A stretch of 64,000 nucleotides of DNA from VAXT01 sp038040395. Its GTDB lineage: Bacteria > Actinomycetota > Thermoleophilia > Gaiellales > Gaiellaceae. The notes under the pieces were generated by a model. The model ran no database searches and was not told the DNA's origin. It was given only the letters and a program-made list of their open reading frames with translations. Position numbers and translations under genes: made by a program. The stretch is taken from positions 253,040 through 317,039 of the forward strand of contig JBBPIJ010000002.1 of NCBI GenBank assembly GCA_038040395.1, read 5' to 3'. Below, piece after piece: positions 24,382 through 36,234 of this stretch (position 1 is the first letter of the stretch; the number at the start of each line of letters is the position of its first letter).

Positions 24382-27300
24382 CTATGACCATGGCGTTAGA
24401 TCGATGTCGTCGACTACATCCACCGTTTGTTCGGCAACAAATCCTCCTGCCTTTTCCCCAACCCACGCCCCTGCGACCGCACAAGGGGCGGCAGCCAAGC
24501 CACCGCTAACCGCTCCGCATCCAGCTCCAGCCGCAACGCCGCCCGCAACAGAAAAGCCTCCTGTGACGATGCCCGAGTAAATAGCTCTGCCGCGGCGTTG
24601 GTTGCGAGTCAGGTCTGGGTTGGCCTGATCCTCACTCCACTGATCGAGGCCGGCGTCTCCTCCCGTGATCACTCCCCCCGCCCCCGCGAGTCCACGCGAT
24701 GCCCACTTTGCGGCGGAAGCGCCACGGGCGAAGCTGCGAGCTCCCCGTGCTGCATTGCGAAACTGCCCGCGCGGGTAACGCATCGCTTCACGAGAGGACG
24801 TCCCTTCCGGAGGCTTGAGTTTTGCCTTGAAGCGCCACCATTGTTCGTCAGATCGTGCCGACTCGGCTGCTTTCTTTGCCCAATAGTCACTGGATGCTGC
24901 GATTCCTGCGACGCCATATGCATTGCCCTGGGAGCGTGTGACCTTCCCTTCGCTTGCAGAACATACCGAGGCTTTATAGGGAGCACACCTCAGCGGAAGT
25001 GGGCGAAGCGCCGGTGCGCTCGTGCGACGCGCGCTGCTGTTGTGATCGCGCGAGTCCGGGAGCCGCCGCGGATCCGTGTGCAACACCGTGGTCTGGCGCG
25101 ACGCTCCGCTCGTAGAGTCTCCTGCCGCAAATGCGTGACCGTCGGTCTCGACGAAGCTCAGCGGATTGCCCCCTGCAAATGCGTAGCGGCCCATGCTCAA
25201 CGGGTCGAGCGCGAGCCCGAGATCGTCCTCGGCGCCCGCGTAGCCGTCCTGCTCGAGGAAACGCCCGCCGCCGAGTCCGCTCGAATAGCGACGAGCGCCC
25301 ATATCCTGCGAGCCTGAGCCCGAGTCAAGCCGCCGGTCGTTGAAGCGGTAAGAGTTGAACGGATCGTTGGCGGGCTGACTGAGTGGCTCGCGCGTGAAAT
25401 CGTTGTCGGCCTGTCCGTACGGCAGGTAGCCGTAGGAGCTCTTCACGCTCCCGTTCGTTGCGCGTAGAAGGAGGGAGGGATCGCCGTGAACATTGCGGCC
25501 GAAGAAGTAGTCGCCGTCATTGGTGGGTCCGGTACCGGTGACGGTCATCGAGATTCGCTCGAGGTCGGCGTCGAAGCTGAAGCTCTTCGTCGAGGTGGGC
25601 GCAGACGTGCATGGGTTCGATCCGGTGCCTAGCCGTCGCTCTTGGCTGATTGCACTTGTGATGCCGACATAGGAGAAACAGGTCGTTCGCGCCGGGCCGG
25701 AATGGGTTTCCGTCTGCTTCACGACGCGATTGAGGGGATCGTTTTCGTATGTGGCGGAGTCGGTCTCCCCTCCCCCGCTGTAGCCGTGGAAGCTCTCCAG
25801 GCGGTCGAGGTAGTCCCACTTGTACTTCGCTATCAGGTTCGATGAGATCGAGCCGCCGAAGGCGTTCGGACAAGCCGTCGAGGAACCAGGCCCGTTGGTT
25901 ACGCACTCGAGGTTGCCCACCGGGTCGTAGAAGTAGCGCGCCTGGGTCACCTGGGAGTCGTTCTGTTCTTCGCTGAGGCGATCGCCGGCGTAGACGAAGC
26001 GACGGGCCGCCCCTCCTCGGATCGACTCCCTCTTCACGTTCAAAGCGTCGTCGTACTCCCACGTGCTCGTGGGGTCGTTTGCCCCCGGCCGGTCCTCGAC
26101 GCTCTTGAGGAGGTTGTCGCGCGGTCCGTACGTGTAGGTCGTCGTACAGTTGGGCGGATCGCTCGTGCACGGCGTCGGCAGCTGCCCAATATCTGTCGGT
26201 GTCGTCAGGCGGAAGAGGTCGGTCACGCGGTGTCCATTCATGTATACGGAGCGTCCGCCGACAGTGGCGCGGTAGTCGAGCTCATGGCTCTCGACGGTCA
26301 CAGCCAGCTTGTTTTTCGTCGAGAGCTTCTTCAGGTTGCCGTTCAGGTAGTACTCGTAGTCCGTCTGCAGCTGAATCGGGCGGTTGGGCGGAGCGCCGGT
26401 CGAAACCTTCTTCTGCTTGTCCCAGCCGGTGAGGAAGTAGTCGTAGTCGGTGACCTGATCGTCGGTATTGACGGACGGGTTCGGCCCAACGTCGAAGTCC
26501 TGCCTGAGCTGGTCGGCTTCGTCATAGCTGAAGTCGTGCTCGCGTCCGTTGCGATAGCCCGTGCCGTCGTCCCAGCGGCGATCGGCGTTGCCGTTCAAGT
26601 CGTAGCGGTAGTCCGTGTAGCGGAGGTCGGCGGGTGCGTTGTCGGGCCCTTGCCGCGTCTCGGTCGTCTCATCGAAGCCGTTGTGATCTGCGTAGATCGA
26701 GTAGGCGGATGAGGTCGGGGACATCTGGCCACGCTTTTCATGGGCTTCCTTCAAGTTGTTGTTTTCGTCGTAGAGGTAGGTTGCGTTGCCCGCGCCTCGC
26801 CAGCTCTCGATCGCAAGCTTGCTGACCAGCCCGTCTGGCGTATAGGTCCACGTTCGCTCGTCGCAACCCCTTGACGCGCAGATACTCCGGCTCGCCTGCC
26901 ATCCCTCCGGGCGGTAGCCGAAGGTGCGGAGTGCGTTTACATGATCGTCGCTCGTGCGGATCCAGCCCGGGTCCCAGTAGGTCAGCTCCGTCTTTCGGTC
27001 GGCTGGGATCGGCGGCGGGTCATTCAACTCGGCGTTGCGAACGGGCATCGTCGTCAGCGTCAGGTTTCCGTTCGCGTCGTACTGGCGGTGGAGGTAGGTC
27101 CGCGGCGTGAGTGGGTCGAGATCGTCAGGCAGCGCGATGCGATCCACTTGGTTCACCGCGTCGTAGCGGAACTCCGTGACGTACTCGCCGCCTGGACCTG
27201 GGTCCTGCCCGCCCGCATTGTCCCAGGCACGCGGCGAGACCTGTCGAATCATGTTCCCGACGCGGTCGTAGGCGGATGCGGTCGTGACCTGCCGCAGGGG

Positions 27301-30300
27301 ACTGGCGATGAACGTCTCCGTCTTTTTTTCGAGCTCGTTGCGGGCCGTGTAGTTGAAGCTCGTGTCGGTTCCCATCTCGTTCGTCGCTGTCTTCAGATTG
27401 CCGCTCATGTCGTAGGCATACGAAGTGGTCCGCTCAACGCCGTAGCTTGCGCCGAGAGCCTCTGTAGTTGCCCTCAGCCGATGTGCCTCGTCGTAGCAGG
27501 AGCGCTTCGTATAGGCGGGCGGAGAGCCGGCCGGGCAGTTGGGCCACGTTCCCGCTGGGCAATCCGTGCGGGCCGTCGGCAAGCCGGCGCTTGGCGCGGT
27601 CACCCAGCGGAGATCGCCGACGCCGTCGTAGCAGTAATGCGTGCGGCGGGAGGCTACGCCATCCTCGGCGTACTTGATCTCGCTGACGACGCGGTCGAGG
27701 CCGTCGTAGACATAGGCGGTCACGTAGGCGAGCGCCGGCGGCGGCGGGGTGGTGAATCCCCTCGGCAGCCGCGTCGTCGCAAGACGGCTCGCGTCGTCGT
27801 AGGTGAAGGCCGTCTTGTGCCCCTCGGGATTTGTGACCGTGAGCGGCTGGTCCATCCGGTTGTAGTCCGTCGTTGTCGTAGCACCGCCCGCGGGGTCGTC
27901 GTAGACCGGCTGGCGGGAGGTGAGGACGTTGTCGTTTACGTCGTAGCCGACCCTCCGCCAGATGAGCGTGCCGCGGTTGATGCGGGTCGACTTCGGTGCG
28001 CTGACGCGGCCGAGCCGATGGAAGCTGTCGTAGTCGAGGACGGTCTGGTAGTGGCGCGGGATGATTCCCGGGTCGCCGTAGTGGAGTGGATCCTGGGTCG
28101 CGCGCAGCAGGCCGCTCTCGTCGTAGAAGTACTGGGCGACCTGGCCCTTGGCGTCTGTGACCCGTTGGGAGAGGGGAGAAGGCCGTCGCATTCAGATTTC
28201 CGTCTTTGACTTCCTTGAGCGCGCCTTTGGGTTCGGTGTCGGTCGGAGGGCCCTTGTAGTAGTCGAAGCTGCGATAGGGGCGATCGCTGTAGATCGGATC
28301 GAAGACGCTGAGAAGGTTGATCTTGCCCGCGTCGTAGAAGAACGACCAGATGTGCCCCTCGGGGTCGGCGTAGGTCTTCAGCAGGCTGATCGAGAGCGCC
28401 GTGTCGCCTCCATCGGCCGGCTCGTTGAAGTAGGTCAGCTGCGTGCGGTTTCGCAGCTGGTCGTAGGCATCCGTGAGCCGCCCGTTCCCGTTGTAGAGAA
28501 ACTCCACGAAGCGCCCTGTCGGCTGATCGGTGATCGTGTGGAGCTGGCGTGCCGTCCAGCCGAGGAGGGTCGTCCGATTGAGCGGGTCGACGAATTGGCT
28601 GACGAGGCCGTCGTTGTGGGTGTATGTCCAGTTTCGATTGAGCGGAGCTGCGACGGTCGTCGTCGAGGCCGTCGGATAGGCGAAGGTCGTCGGCTTGCCG
28701 GCGCGATTTATCCGCGTCCAGAGTTTCTCGTCATCCGGATGGTTTGTGTAGTAGCTGAAAGTCGTTGGCGTCAGGCCGTGGTCTGCGGCCCCGCGTGGAT
28801 CTCGAACCGTGAGCAAGCGGTCGTGCTCTTTCCCGTGCCCATACTCGAACTCGATCGAGCGCGGCGGCAGGGTCGTACCGTCTGCGTTTAGGCCGCCTTG
28901 CTCCTCGACCCGGGTCAGGTCGTCTTGGTCGTAGAAGAAGGTGAGGGCATGACCGGAGTGATCGACGATCTGCTTCAGTCGTTTGTTGTTTCCCTCGTCC
29001 GCTAGGTAGTAGCTGAGGGTGAAGGCGCGGCCGCCTTCATCAATTACCCGGTGGACACGCTTGTTGCCGGGCGGATCGTCCTCGAGGTCGAACTGGAGCT
29101 CGTTGCCGTTCTTGTCACTGACGAAGGTCGGGTAGCCGTGGTCGTCGAAATAGTGGGTGACGCGGTCGGGGCTCGTGATCAGCCAGCGCCGATCGGTCGA
29201 CTGCAGGTCCTTACGGGCATACAGATGCGTCCCGTCGGGCGGCGTGCAGTGCCAGGACTGGTCGCAGTCGAAGATGTGCAGAGTGCCGTCGGCGTCGTTG
29301 AACTTGAGCTTGCTCCCGTTCTCATACAGCTGGTTATGGCCGAATCGGATCAGGCTCGAGATCGCAAGCGACCAACCCGCTCCGGCCGGGCACTCCTCGG
29401 CCGGGCAGTGGCCCTCCGTGCTGTTGAACGTCAGCTGGACGACGCTCGGCAGACCGATCCCCGGCGCCTGAAACGGCGTCCAGCGGATCACCGAGTTGCC
29501 CGTGGCGACGTTGACGAAGTTGCTCATGCCGCCACCCAGGTCCTCCCTCTGGTACCGGAAGTAGGGCTCGAGGCCGAGCTTCTCCGGCACGCTCAAGCCG
29601 GTGCCTGGAGGATTGGGCTCGACCTGGACCGAGCCTTCGAGCGGCTTGTTTCCCTTGCTTGCAAACCACGAGCCGGTCGTCACCTCGAAGAGGTCAAAAC
29701 GAAGGCGATAGGTCCCTCGCGCGATCCCTGTAGCCATGCCCGGGGGCGTGACGGGGGCGCTGACCGTGACCTGGCCGCCCGGCAGGACGGGACCGGGCAG
29801 GGAGATGTTGGCGCTGTCGACGGGCGCCGTGAAATCCCCGGTCGCATACCAGCGAAAGCGAAGCACGATGTCTGTTCCGCTCCAGGTGACCCCGCTGCTG
29901 TTGGTGATCGTCACGTTGATCGGGTACACCTGCGTCGGAAGGTCGATCACGCTCACTGGATAGGGACTCGAGCTGAAAGTGGCCAGGTACTTCGTTTGCG
30001 TCGCGTTGGCGGCGGTGACCGAGACGGAAGCCGAGGTTGTGACCTGGCCGATCCCGTCGTAGGCCTTCGTCTTCAGCGTGTGCGAGCCGTCGTAGGCGGG
30101 AAGCGCCGGATCGAGCGTGTTCCAGGAAGCCTCGTAGGGAGCCGTCGTGTCGGTCGCGACGCGCAGGTTGTCGGCGTAGAACTCGACTTTCGTCGCACTC
30201 AGGCTCGCGTTCGCTTTGACCGTGACCGTGCCCACGACTTGGCCTCCGGTCGGCGAGGTGATCGAGGTGGTCGGCGGAGGCGAGTTGTCGGCGGTCACGG

Positions 30301-32845
30301 GGACGGCGGTCGAGGTCGTCTGGTTCCCGGCGTCGTCGGTCGCGCGCGCGGTCAGGCTGTGGGAGCCGTTCGTCGAGTTCCACGAGCTCGAAAACGGCTC
30401 GCTCGTGTCCGTGCCGATCGAGTTTCCGTCGACGAAGAACTGCACGCTCTCGACGCGTCGATCATCCCAAGCAGCGGCCTCGATCGTGGCAGTGCCGTTG
30501 ACGAAGGAGCCTGCGGTCGGCTTCGCAATCGCAACGGTTGGCGAGGTTGCGTGGCTTCCGTCCATGTAGGTGATTGCGAGCTTCGGTCGCAGAGTCGGCG
30601 CGACTGCGAAGTCACCGGCGTAGAAGTCGACCGACTTCCCGGCAACCCGCGTCTCGTCGTCGAGCTTCAACATGAGGCCGTGGTTCGGGTAGGTGCCCGC
30701 GACCCATTGCTGGACGAGTGAGGTCAACGACCACTGACTCCAGGCCGGCTGTGCCCCCGCCGGGATCGCAAGCGATGCGGCCACCGTCGCGTTGAAATCG
30801 CCTCCATCCTGGACCCAGCGGACGCCTCCGTCGGTCTCGTACCAGGTCGCTCCGTCGGCGCTGCAGGTGTCGATGCCGGTTCCCTCCTGCCAGTTGCCGG
30901 TCAGGCGGTGTGCGCGGAGCGTCAGCGCGGTGCTCGTCGTCTCGGGATGCCAGAGCGAGAGGGTCGCGTCGCTGATGGTCGCGTCGGGAGGAATGTCGGC
31001 GAGCTTGAAGCGCAGGAGCGAGCGCCAGATGGAGATCGCGTCCGTTCCGACCCGTAGGCGCTCGCTTGCGCCGCGGTTGATGCACTCAAGCGAGTCCGAA
31101 CGCTGGGCGACATAGGTCTCCAGTCCCGCCAGCGCGTCCGGTCGTAGCAGTTTCCGCGCCTGTCCGTCCGCGGGCATCGTGACCGTTCTCGCATTCGTCT
31201 CCGCTCCGTTGAAGACGATCTTGTAGGTGAAGGTCGCGCCGGGCTTGGCGGTGGTATCGCGGTATGTCGTCGCACTGGGATCGCCGATGATCTTGGTCAG
31301 CATCGTCGCCGCCGAGGGCGTGAAGCTCACGCTCGCCGAGCGATGCACCTCGTAGCTGTCAAATGGTGGCGCGCCCGGCCCCCCATAGGGGATCCACTGC
31401 AGTTCGGCCCCATTCGCATGCACAGTCTCGGGCTCGAGCAGCTCGCCTCCGTTTCCGTTGTAGGTGACCTCGAGCTTGGGGCCGAGCGTCGGCTCGGCGG
31501 CGTAGTTCCGACTCGGCGGCTTCGGGCCACTTACCGACGGTGGCTCGGTCGCGCGTTTGAGCAGAAGGCCGAAGTTCGACTGTGTCCCCGAGACCCAGCT
31601 TTGCACCGTGCTCGTCAGGCTCCACTCCATCCACCGAGCGGACGGGTTCTGCGCCAGCGTGTAGCTCGCAAGCGCTGGTGTTGCAAAGGTGAGCTCCGAG
31701 CTCGCCGACTTCGACGACCACGAGCTCGTCATCCGCATGGCATCGATCTGGTGAGCCGTTCCGCCGCAGTTCCCTGTTCCCGTAAGACAGGTCCCGTCGA
31801 AGTAGAGCTTGAGCTTCGCATCCGAGATGCTCGCGCCGGCCGGGATATCGGCGAGGCTGAACTGAAGCCCTGAACGCCAGGTGCCGGCTATGCCCTCGGT
31901 CCCGATCGAGAGTCGCTCGCCGGTCAGGCCGGTGCACTGCGGGCAATTGTTGTTGAAGCTCGCGTCCTGGAAGGCCGGCTGGACGGTGATCGTCGGATCG
32001 ACGCGGACCGGGAAGCGTCGCAACGGGTTTTGCAGCCAGGCGCTGTCGAGGCTCAGGTCGAGCAGGAAGTCCGCGCCACTGCGTGTGACCGCGAGCGTTG
32101 CGTGCCCTGCAGCTGCCCGGAGTTCGCCGTCTTCCGCCGCCCAAGGCGCTTCGAGCACAAAGACCGGGCGCGCGTGCGGGGCGGCGAAGAAGGACCAGGA
32201 GCCGTCCGGGTTGCGAGCCGCATGCACGTGCGAGCCGGCGGGTGGCGTCAGCCGGAAGCGATAGGAGAGCGGTACCTGCGCGCTGGCGAGGACGAGGGTC
32301 TCCTTGACTCCGTCAGGCTGCAAGTCGTAGCGAAGGTCGACGCCCGGAAAGACCTGCGGGTAGGTAAGCCCGCGAACTCTGGTCTGTGCGCCCGTGCTCA
32401 CGGCCTGGTCGAGGCCGAGGCGGTAGCTGTCGCCGCCGGTCGTGAGCGAAAGGAAGTTCGCACCGAGTTGGGACTTGAAGGCCGCGCGGAAGCGGTTCGC
32501 TTCGTTCTGGTATGCATAGCCGCTCTCGAGAGAGGGAACGAGCGCAGACGAGATCGGCTGCCAGCTTCCCTGCCCGTCGCGAAAGTGCACCGGTCCCGAA
32601 TAGAGCGAGGTCGTAAAGGTGCCGTCGTGATTGTCGAGGGTGCGCGAGCTCGCGGTCCGCTTTTGGATGAGCTCGCTCGGCGGCGGCGGCGGCGTCGCCT
32701 CGGCGACCGAGTCGGCCGCGAGCGGTACCTGGAGTAGAGCGGCGACAACGCCTGCGAGGAGCAACGCGAAAAACTGTCCGACAGCGACCTCGAAGCGCGT
32801 GCGGGCAGCGGACGGCCGGGCATTCGGACGAGGGAAACCGAGCAT
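24382..32845 (-). CDS. Giant RHS-repeat surface protein, frameshifted, about 2820 aa
   Basis: ATG at 32845 follows GAGAGGAGGAG and starts a signal peptide (FFALLLAGVVAALLQVP). Next come a beta-rich head, two DNRLRE-like domains (near residues 295-400 and 570-700; RLSIGTEG and RLRVGTDA strands), two bacterial Ig-like repeats (~767 and ~855), then YD/RHS repeats from ~1300. The core ends near residue 2527 (GGRFLEQDG), followed by a ~290-residue tail ending in a Gly/Ala-rich hydrophobic segment. The coding frame changes once, within TTCTCCCCTCTCCC at about 28163-28180. One extra C in the CCCC run accounts for it, and removing it makes the total length divisible by three. It is either a disabled gene, a sequencing slip or a slippage switch. 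The membrane-protein gene follows after one base. Confidence 0.85.
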
Positions 32846-33247
32846 GACGCTCCTCCTCTCAGGGCGCCAGCCGCCGGTGCCCCACTGGGCTATGTGAAAA
32901 CGCCGGGCGACGCTATGACTCGGGTGCTCCTTTGTCAAGATGAGATTTGTCGCCTGAAAGCAGGTGCTTATTCACCCTTTCTTCTCCAATAGTCCAGCGG
33001 ATATCGCCCCAGGCGACGGCGAACCAGCTTCGGAAGCCGCGGCCCTCCGAATGTAGGGGTGCCCCGGCGGAGATTCCTGGGCGGAGATTCCGCCGGGGCA
33101 ACCTTCCGAGCCTAGCGCGCCGCCTTCCCGATCTGCCGGTGCTTGGGCCCGCCCACGCCTGGCAGAGGGTGGCCGCTACAGACGGAGGATCGCCAATGCG
33201 GTGCTTTTACTACCCGCAGGCAGGACGACGAAGACGCTCGCCAGTGA
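32846..33247. other. Intergenic region, about 400 bases
   Basis: Contains the RHS ribosome site (about 32848-32860) and, further upstream, no gene. A direct repeat GGCGGAGATTCC occurs twice within 33066-33092 (cggcggagattcctgggcggagattccgcc). No defended promoter; no RNA seen. Confidence 0.4.
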
Positions 33248-34159
33248 TCACAGAATCACCACAGGGCACGCATCCGGATTGAGGTTTGCATCCGGATCTC
33301 TGAAGCTGAACTGGGGCGCGGCGGTTGAGCGTCCGTGCAGGGTCGTGTCGGTGACGAACCAGTACACCCGTGCCCCGGCGTCGTCGTCGAGGTTGACGAT
33401 CGAGCCCTTCGTCGTCACGTAGTCCGCAACTGCGATGGACTGCCCGCTTGACGCAGTCGGCGTCGAGCTTCCCGCGGCAGCCTTCCCGATTTGCCCGCCG
33501 ATGATGGCTGCCACGATCACGACGACCGCGGCGACGAGCAAGGCGACGAGGATCGCCAGAATGCAGAGGATGATCGTCGCGCAGCCGATCGCAGCGCCGG
33601 CGATACAGCCGAGGAGGATCCCGCCGACGACTCCGACGCCGGCGCCGATCGTCGCGCCCGCGCCGGCGGCGCACACCTCTGGCGATTTGTAGTACGAGCG
33701 TATGAGTGGGGACATGTCCGGATCGCCGGCGCAGAAGATCCAAGCCGAATTCGTCCCCAGCAGCTGCCAGTAGATCGACTTCACCACGACGTCGATCCGT
33801 GCGTGCTGACCGGTGAACGCGAGCACCTGCTCGGAGGTGGAAGCAAAGCTCGGAACCGTTGCGTTGACGACTCCGGCAGAGCACGCATCGAGTGCGTCCG
33901 GGCTCGAGAGGCAACGCTCGTACCAGAAGGAGAAAACGAAGGCCCAGGCCGCCAGGGCGCCGATCACGGCGCCGATCCAGACCGCCGCGGGAGCCGCGAC
34001 GATGAAGGTCCACTTCGTCGGCTCGGCGACGGCGGCGGCGGCGCGCGTAAAGATCGCGATGCCGGCGTTGGCGGCCGTCGAGGCGGCTCCGATCAGAACG
34101 AGCCAGAAGGCGATGCTCGTCGATGCGTGCGCTCCCTGCGATCCACAGGTCGGCTTCAT
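33248..34159 (-). CDS. Glycine-rich multi-pass membrane protein, 303 aa
   Basis: The ATG at 34159 (MKPTCGSQGAH) overlaps the upstream gene stop by four bases (ATGA). Membrane segments at about 16-36 and 52-80, then a very long Gly/Ala/Ile-rich hydrophobic run at ~170-235 (GATIGAGVGVVGGILLG...). Six or more Cys lie in the outer loop between, around SSPDALDACSAG. The final ~60 residues are polar. The Gly-zipper run resembles pore-forming or channel-like proteins. No family recognised. Belongs to an operon of at least three genes directly upstream of the RHS gene; a role in RHS export or display is possible. Confidence 0.75.
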   Translation of the reverse strand: MKPTCGSQGAHASTSIAFWLVLIGAASTAANAGIAIFTRAAAAVAEPTKWTFIVAAPAAVWIGAVIGALAAWAFVFSFWYERCLSSPDALDACSAGVVNATVPSFASTSEQVLAFTGQHARIDVVVKSIYWQLLGTNSAWIFCAGDPDMSPLIRSYYKSPEVCAAGAGATIGAGVGVVGGILLGCIAGAAIGCATIILCILAILVALLVAAVVVIVAAIIGGQIGKAAAGSSTPTASSGQSIAVADYVTTKGSIVNLDDDAGARVYWFVTDTTLHGRSTAAPQFSFRDPDANLNPDACPVVIL

Positions 34160-34560
34160 CGGCTGACCAACGGGCGTGAGGCGAGTCGCTCGCAGAGCGC
34201 GCATAGGAGCGAGCCGACGAGCAAACCGACCACAAGGCCGACAAGCGCTCCGACCGCCTGCAGGTGGGCGTTGACGATGAAGACGGTGGCGATCGAGGTC
34301 AGTAACGATGTGAAGAGCGCAGGGAGCGCGATCGCTCGTATCCCGTAGCGATGGGCAACGCCGACGACGAAGAGCACGACAAGCCAGCCCGCGCCGCCGA
34401 GAATCAGAGCGGCGAGAAGCAACTTGTCCGCCGGACGCGCGTGATGGGCCATGGCGGTCCGGAAGAGCCCAAAGACAAAGCCCGTCAGGATCCCGTCGAT
34501 CGCGCCTGCTGCCGCACAGATCCCGAACGAGGCGATCAGTCGGTAGAGCAGGGCGTTCAT
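34156..34560 (-). CDS. Small polytopic membrane protein, 134 aa
   Basis: Start at MNALLYRLIASFG, overlapping the upstream stop as ATGA; its own stop overlaps the next start the same way. Four membrane helices at about residues 8-28, 45-67, 75-95 and 103-125 (QAVGALVGLVVGLLVGSLL). No conserved motif recognised. Both overlaps show tight translational coupling with its neighbours, so stoichiometric expression of a membrane complex is likely. Confidence 0.75.
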   Translation of the reverse strand: MNALLYRLIASFGICAAAGAIDGILTGFVFGLFRTAMAHHARPADKLLLAALILGGAGWLVVLFVVGVAHRYGIRAIALPALFTSLLTSIATVFIVNAHLQAVGALVGLVVGLLVGSLLCALCERLASRPLVSR

Positions 34561-35405
34561 CAGTCGTCGACCCAAAGGAGGTAGGTGACTCCGCCGATCA
34601 CCTCGCCGGCTGGGCCACGGGCGAGGATCGTCGTCTCGTGGAGAGGAGCCCCGCCACCCCCGCCGCCATGCAGCCCGGGGGGCACGTGCAGAGTCAGGCT
34701 CGCCTGGATCTGCTCGTAGCCCGCGAAGGCATGCGCAGCCGGCGCAACCGTCGCGCCGAGGGCATTCGTCAAGACAGCCAGGGTGATCTCTTGCGCGACC
34801 GGATCGGGATTGCGCAGCGGAAATCGGATGACCGGCGTGCGGCCAACGTCAGTCGTCGTGCCCCCGGCGACCGCCTGTTCTCCCCGGTTGTTGCCGCGGA
34901 TTTCGTCGCTCGGATGCTCAATCGTTGCGACCACGGACATGTTTGGGTCGGCTCCAGGCACGGGCGCCGGAAGCGGGAACGAAATCCACCGCTCCTCGGA
35001 GGGGGCGAGCGTCAGTACCTTGCTTGACTGAGGAACATGATCGAGACCGATTCCAAATGGCGAACGCGCCAAATGAACGAGCGCGTTCACCGCCGAGGCC
35101 GTGGCGGAGAGGTTTCGAACCCTGACCTCGACGCCTGGCGGCCAGGGCCCCCACGGCAGTGTGTTGTTCGTCGTGATATCGGGGCTGTTCCAGGTCGGCT
35201 CTCGTCCGAGGGCCAGCTGCTCCAGCTGGCTGTAGGTTGCGAGGTCGGGGCGGTCGGGCGGATTCCTGAGCTCCAGACAACAGCCGCTCGGACGCGCTCG
35301 ACGTTCGACGTTGCAGAAGCGCCTAGGCCGCTCGACCGCGCCCCTCGACTTGCTCTGGACGGCAGCGTCCATCATTCGGCCTCGTTGCTTGTCAGAGCGA
35401 TCCAC
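34560..35405 (-). CDS. Hypothetical beta-sandwich protein, about 280 aa
   Basis: The C-terminal ~210 residues alternate strands and turns (GVEVRVRNLSATASAVNALV; RNPDPVAQEITLAVLTN) like two immunoglobulin or CARDB-type sandwiches, with a Gly-rich loop (HGGGGGGA). The first ~45 residues are Arg-rich and may be non-coding, so the true start could be internal (for example near DRPDLATYSQLE). There is no signal peptide from the start given. Last codons overlap the following membrane-protein gene by four bases. Probably part of the same operon and perhaps a structural partner of the RHS protein. Confidence 0.65.
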   Translation of the reverse strand: MDRSDKQRGRMMDAAVQSKSRGAVERPRRFCNVERRARPSGCCLELRNPPDRPDLATYSQLEQLALGREPTWNSPDITTNNTLPWGPWPPGVEVRVRNLSATASAVNALVHLARSPFGIGLDHVPQSSKVLTLAPSEERWISFPLPAPVPGADPNMSVVATIEHPSDEIRGNNRGEQAVAGGTTTDVGRTPVIRFPLRNPDPVAQEITLAVLTNALGATVAPAAHAFAGYEQIQASLTLHVPPGLHGGGGGGAPLHETTILARGPAGEVIGGVTYLLWVDD

Positions 35406-35532
35406 GAGCCACCACCACGCTCGTCGATGCCCGCACGTGCCCAGAGCCTTCGCTTCATTCGCTTCGAGACTCGCGAGACTCGCTCACACCGTCACCTCGG
35501 TCCTGCCAATGCCCAGCGCCAATCCGGTCGAA

Positions 35533-36234
35533 CTAGCAAAAGCGCGCGATCAAGACCGCGATCCAGAAGACGATGAAGTAGGCGAGTCCCTCGCGAAGAT
35601 CGCAGCTTCCCCACCAGTGACAGCGGAAGAGCGCCCAGATCCAGATTCCGAAGGCGACAACGATCGCGATGATCTTCCAGATCGGAATGTTCTCGACGGC
35701 GCCGCGATTGGCGCTGCGACGAACCTTCTCGAGCTCGCGGAGGTTCTGATCCAGGTAATCGGGCAGCCCCGTCGCGTCCTTGGCGACGAGCGCGAAGCCG
35801 TCGGCGAGAGCCGAGTCGATCTTCGCCACGTCGCTTGCGCTCACCTCGAGCTCGGCTAGCTGCTCGCGGAGCTCCTGCTGGAACTCCTTGAGTTCCCCTC
35901 CGAGCTTGGCATCCGGATACGACGCGAGCTCTTCGCGGAAGAGCTTGACGTGCGCACGGGCCCTCTTGAGTGTACGGAGACCCTTGTCGTTGTAGGCGTC
36001 GCGCAAGCGCGTCGCCTCTCGGGCGGTCCCGGCTCCGAGCTTCAGCGCCTGGAGACGCTCGCCGCGACGAGCTTCGAGCTCTGAGAGGCCGAAGGCGTGT
36101 ATGGCCTGGATGAGCTCGCCTGCGACCGAGGCCAGCCCCTCACCATGGCCGTCGGTTGCGATCAGGCGGAGTCGCTCGCTCGCTCGGAAAAAGTCCGACG
36201 AGGCTAACTGGTTTCTGCTCAGTACGGCTTCCAT
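35533..36234 (-). CDS. Coiled-coil protein with C-terminal membrane anchor, 233 aa
   Basis: Residues 1-180 are almost wholly helical and charged, with heptad-like stretches (RAHVKLFREELASYPDAKLG; ELKEFQQELREQLAELEVSA). Two closely spaced membrane helices follow at about 183-203 and 212-231, with a short Cys-containing loop between. It is thus a tail-anchored cytosolic coiled coil. It starts the minus-strand membrane gene set upstream of the RHS locus, separated by 128 bases from the next gene. No family recognised. Confidence 0.75.
   Translation of the reverse strand: MEAVLSRNQLASSDFFRASERLRLIATDGHGEGLASVAGELIQAIHAFGLSELEARRGERLQALKLGAGTAREATRLRDAYNDKGLRTLKRARAHVKLFREELASYPDAKLGGELKEFQQELREQLAELEVSASDVAKIDSALADGFALVAKDATGLPDYLDQNLRELEKVRRSANRGAVENIPIWKIIAIVVAFGIWIWALFRCHWWGSCDLREGLAYFIVFWIAVLIARFC

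Noticed and set aside
26941..30721. Long plus-strand frames (422 and 556 codons) opposite the giant RHS gene
   Set aside because: Translations are Val/Arg/Gly-rich mirror images of RHS repeats without motifs; the minus strand carries recognisable YD repeats.
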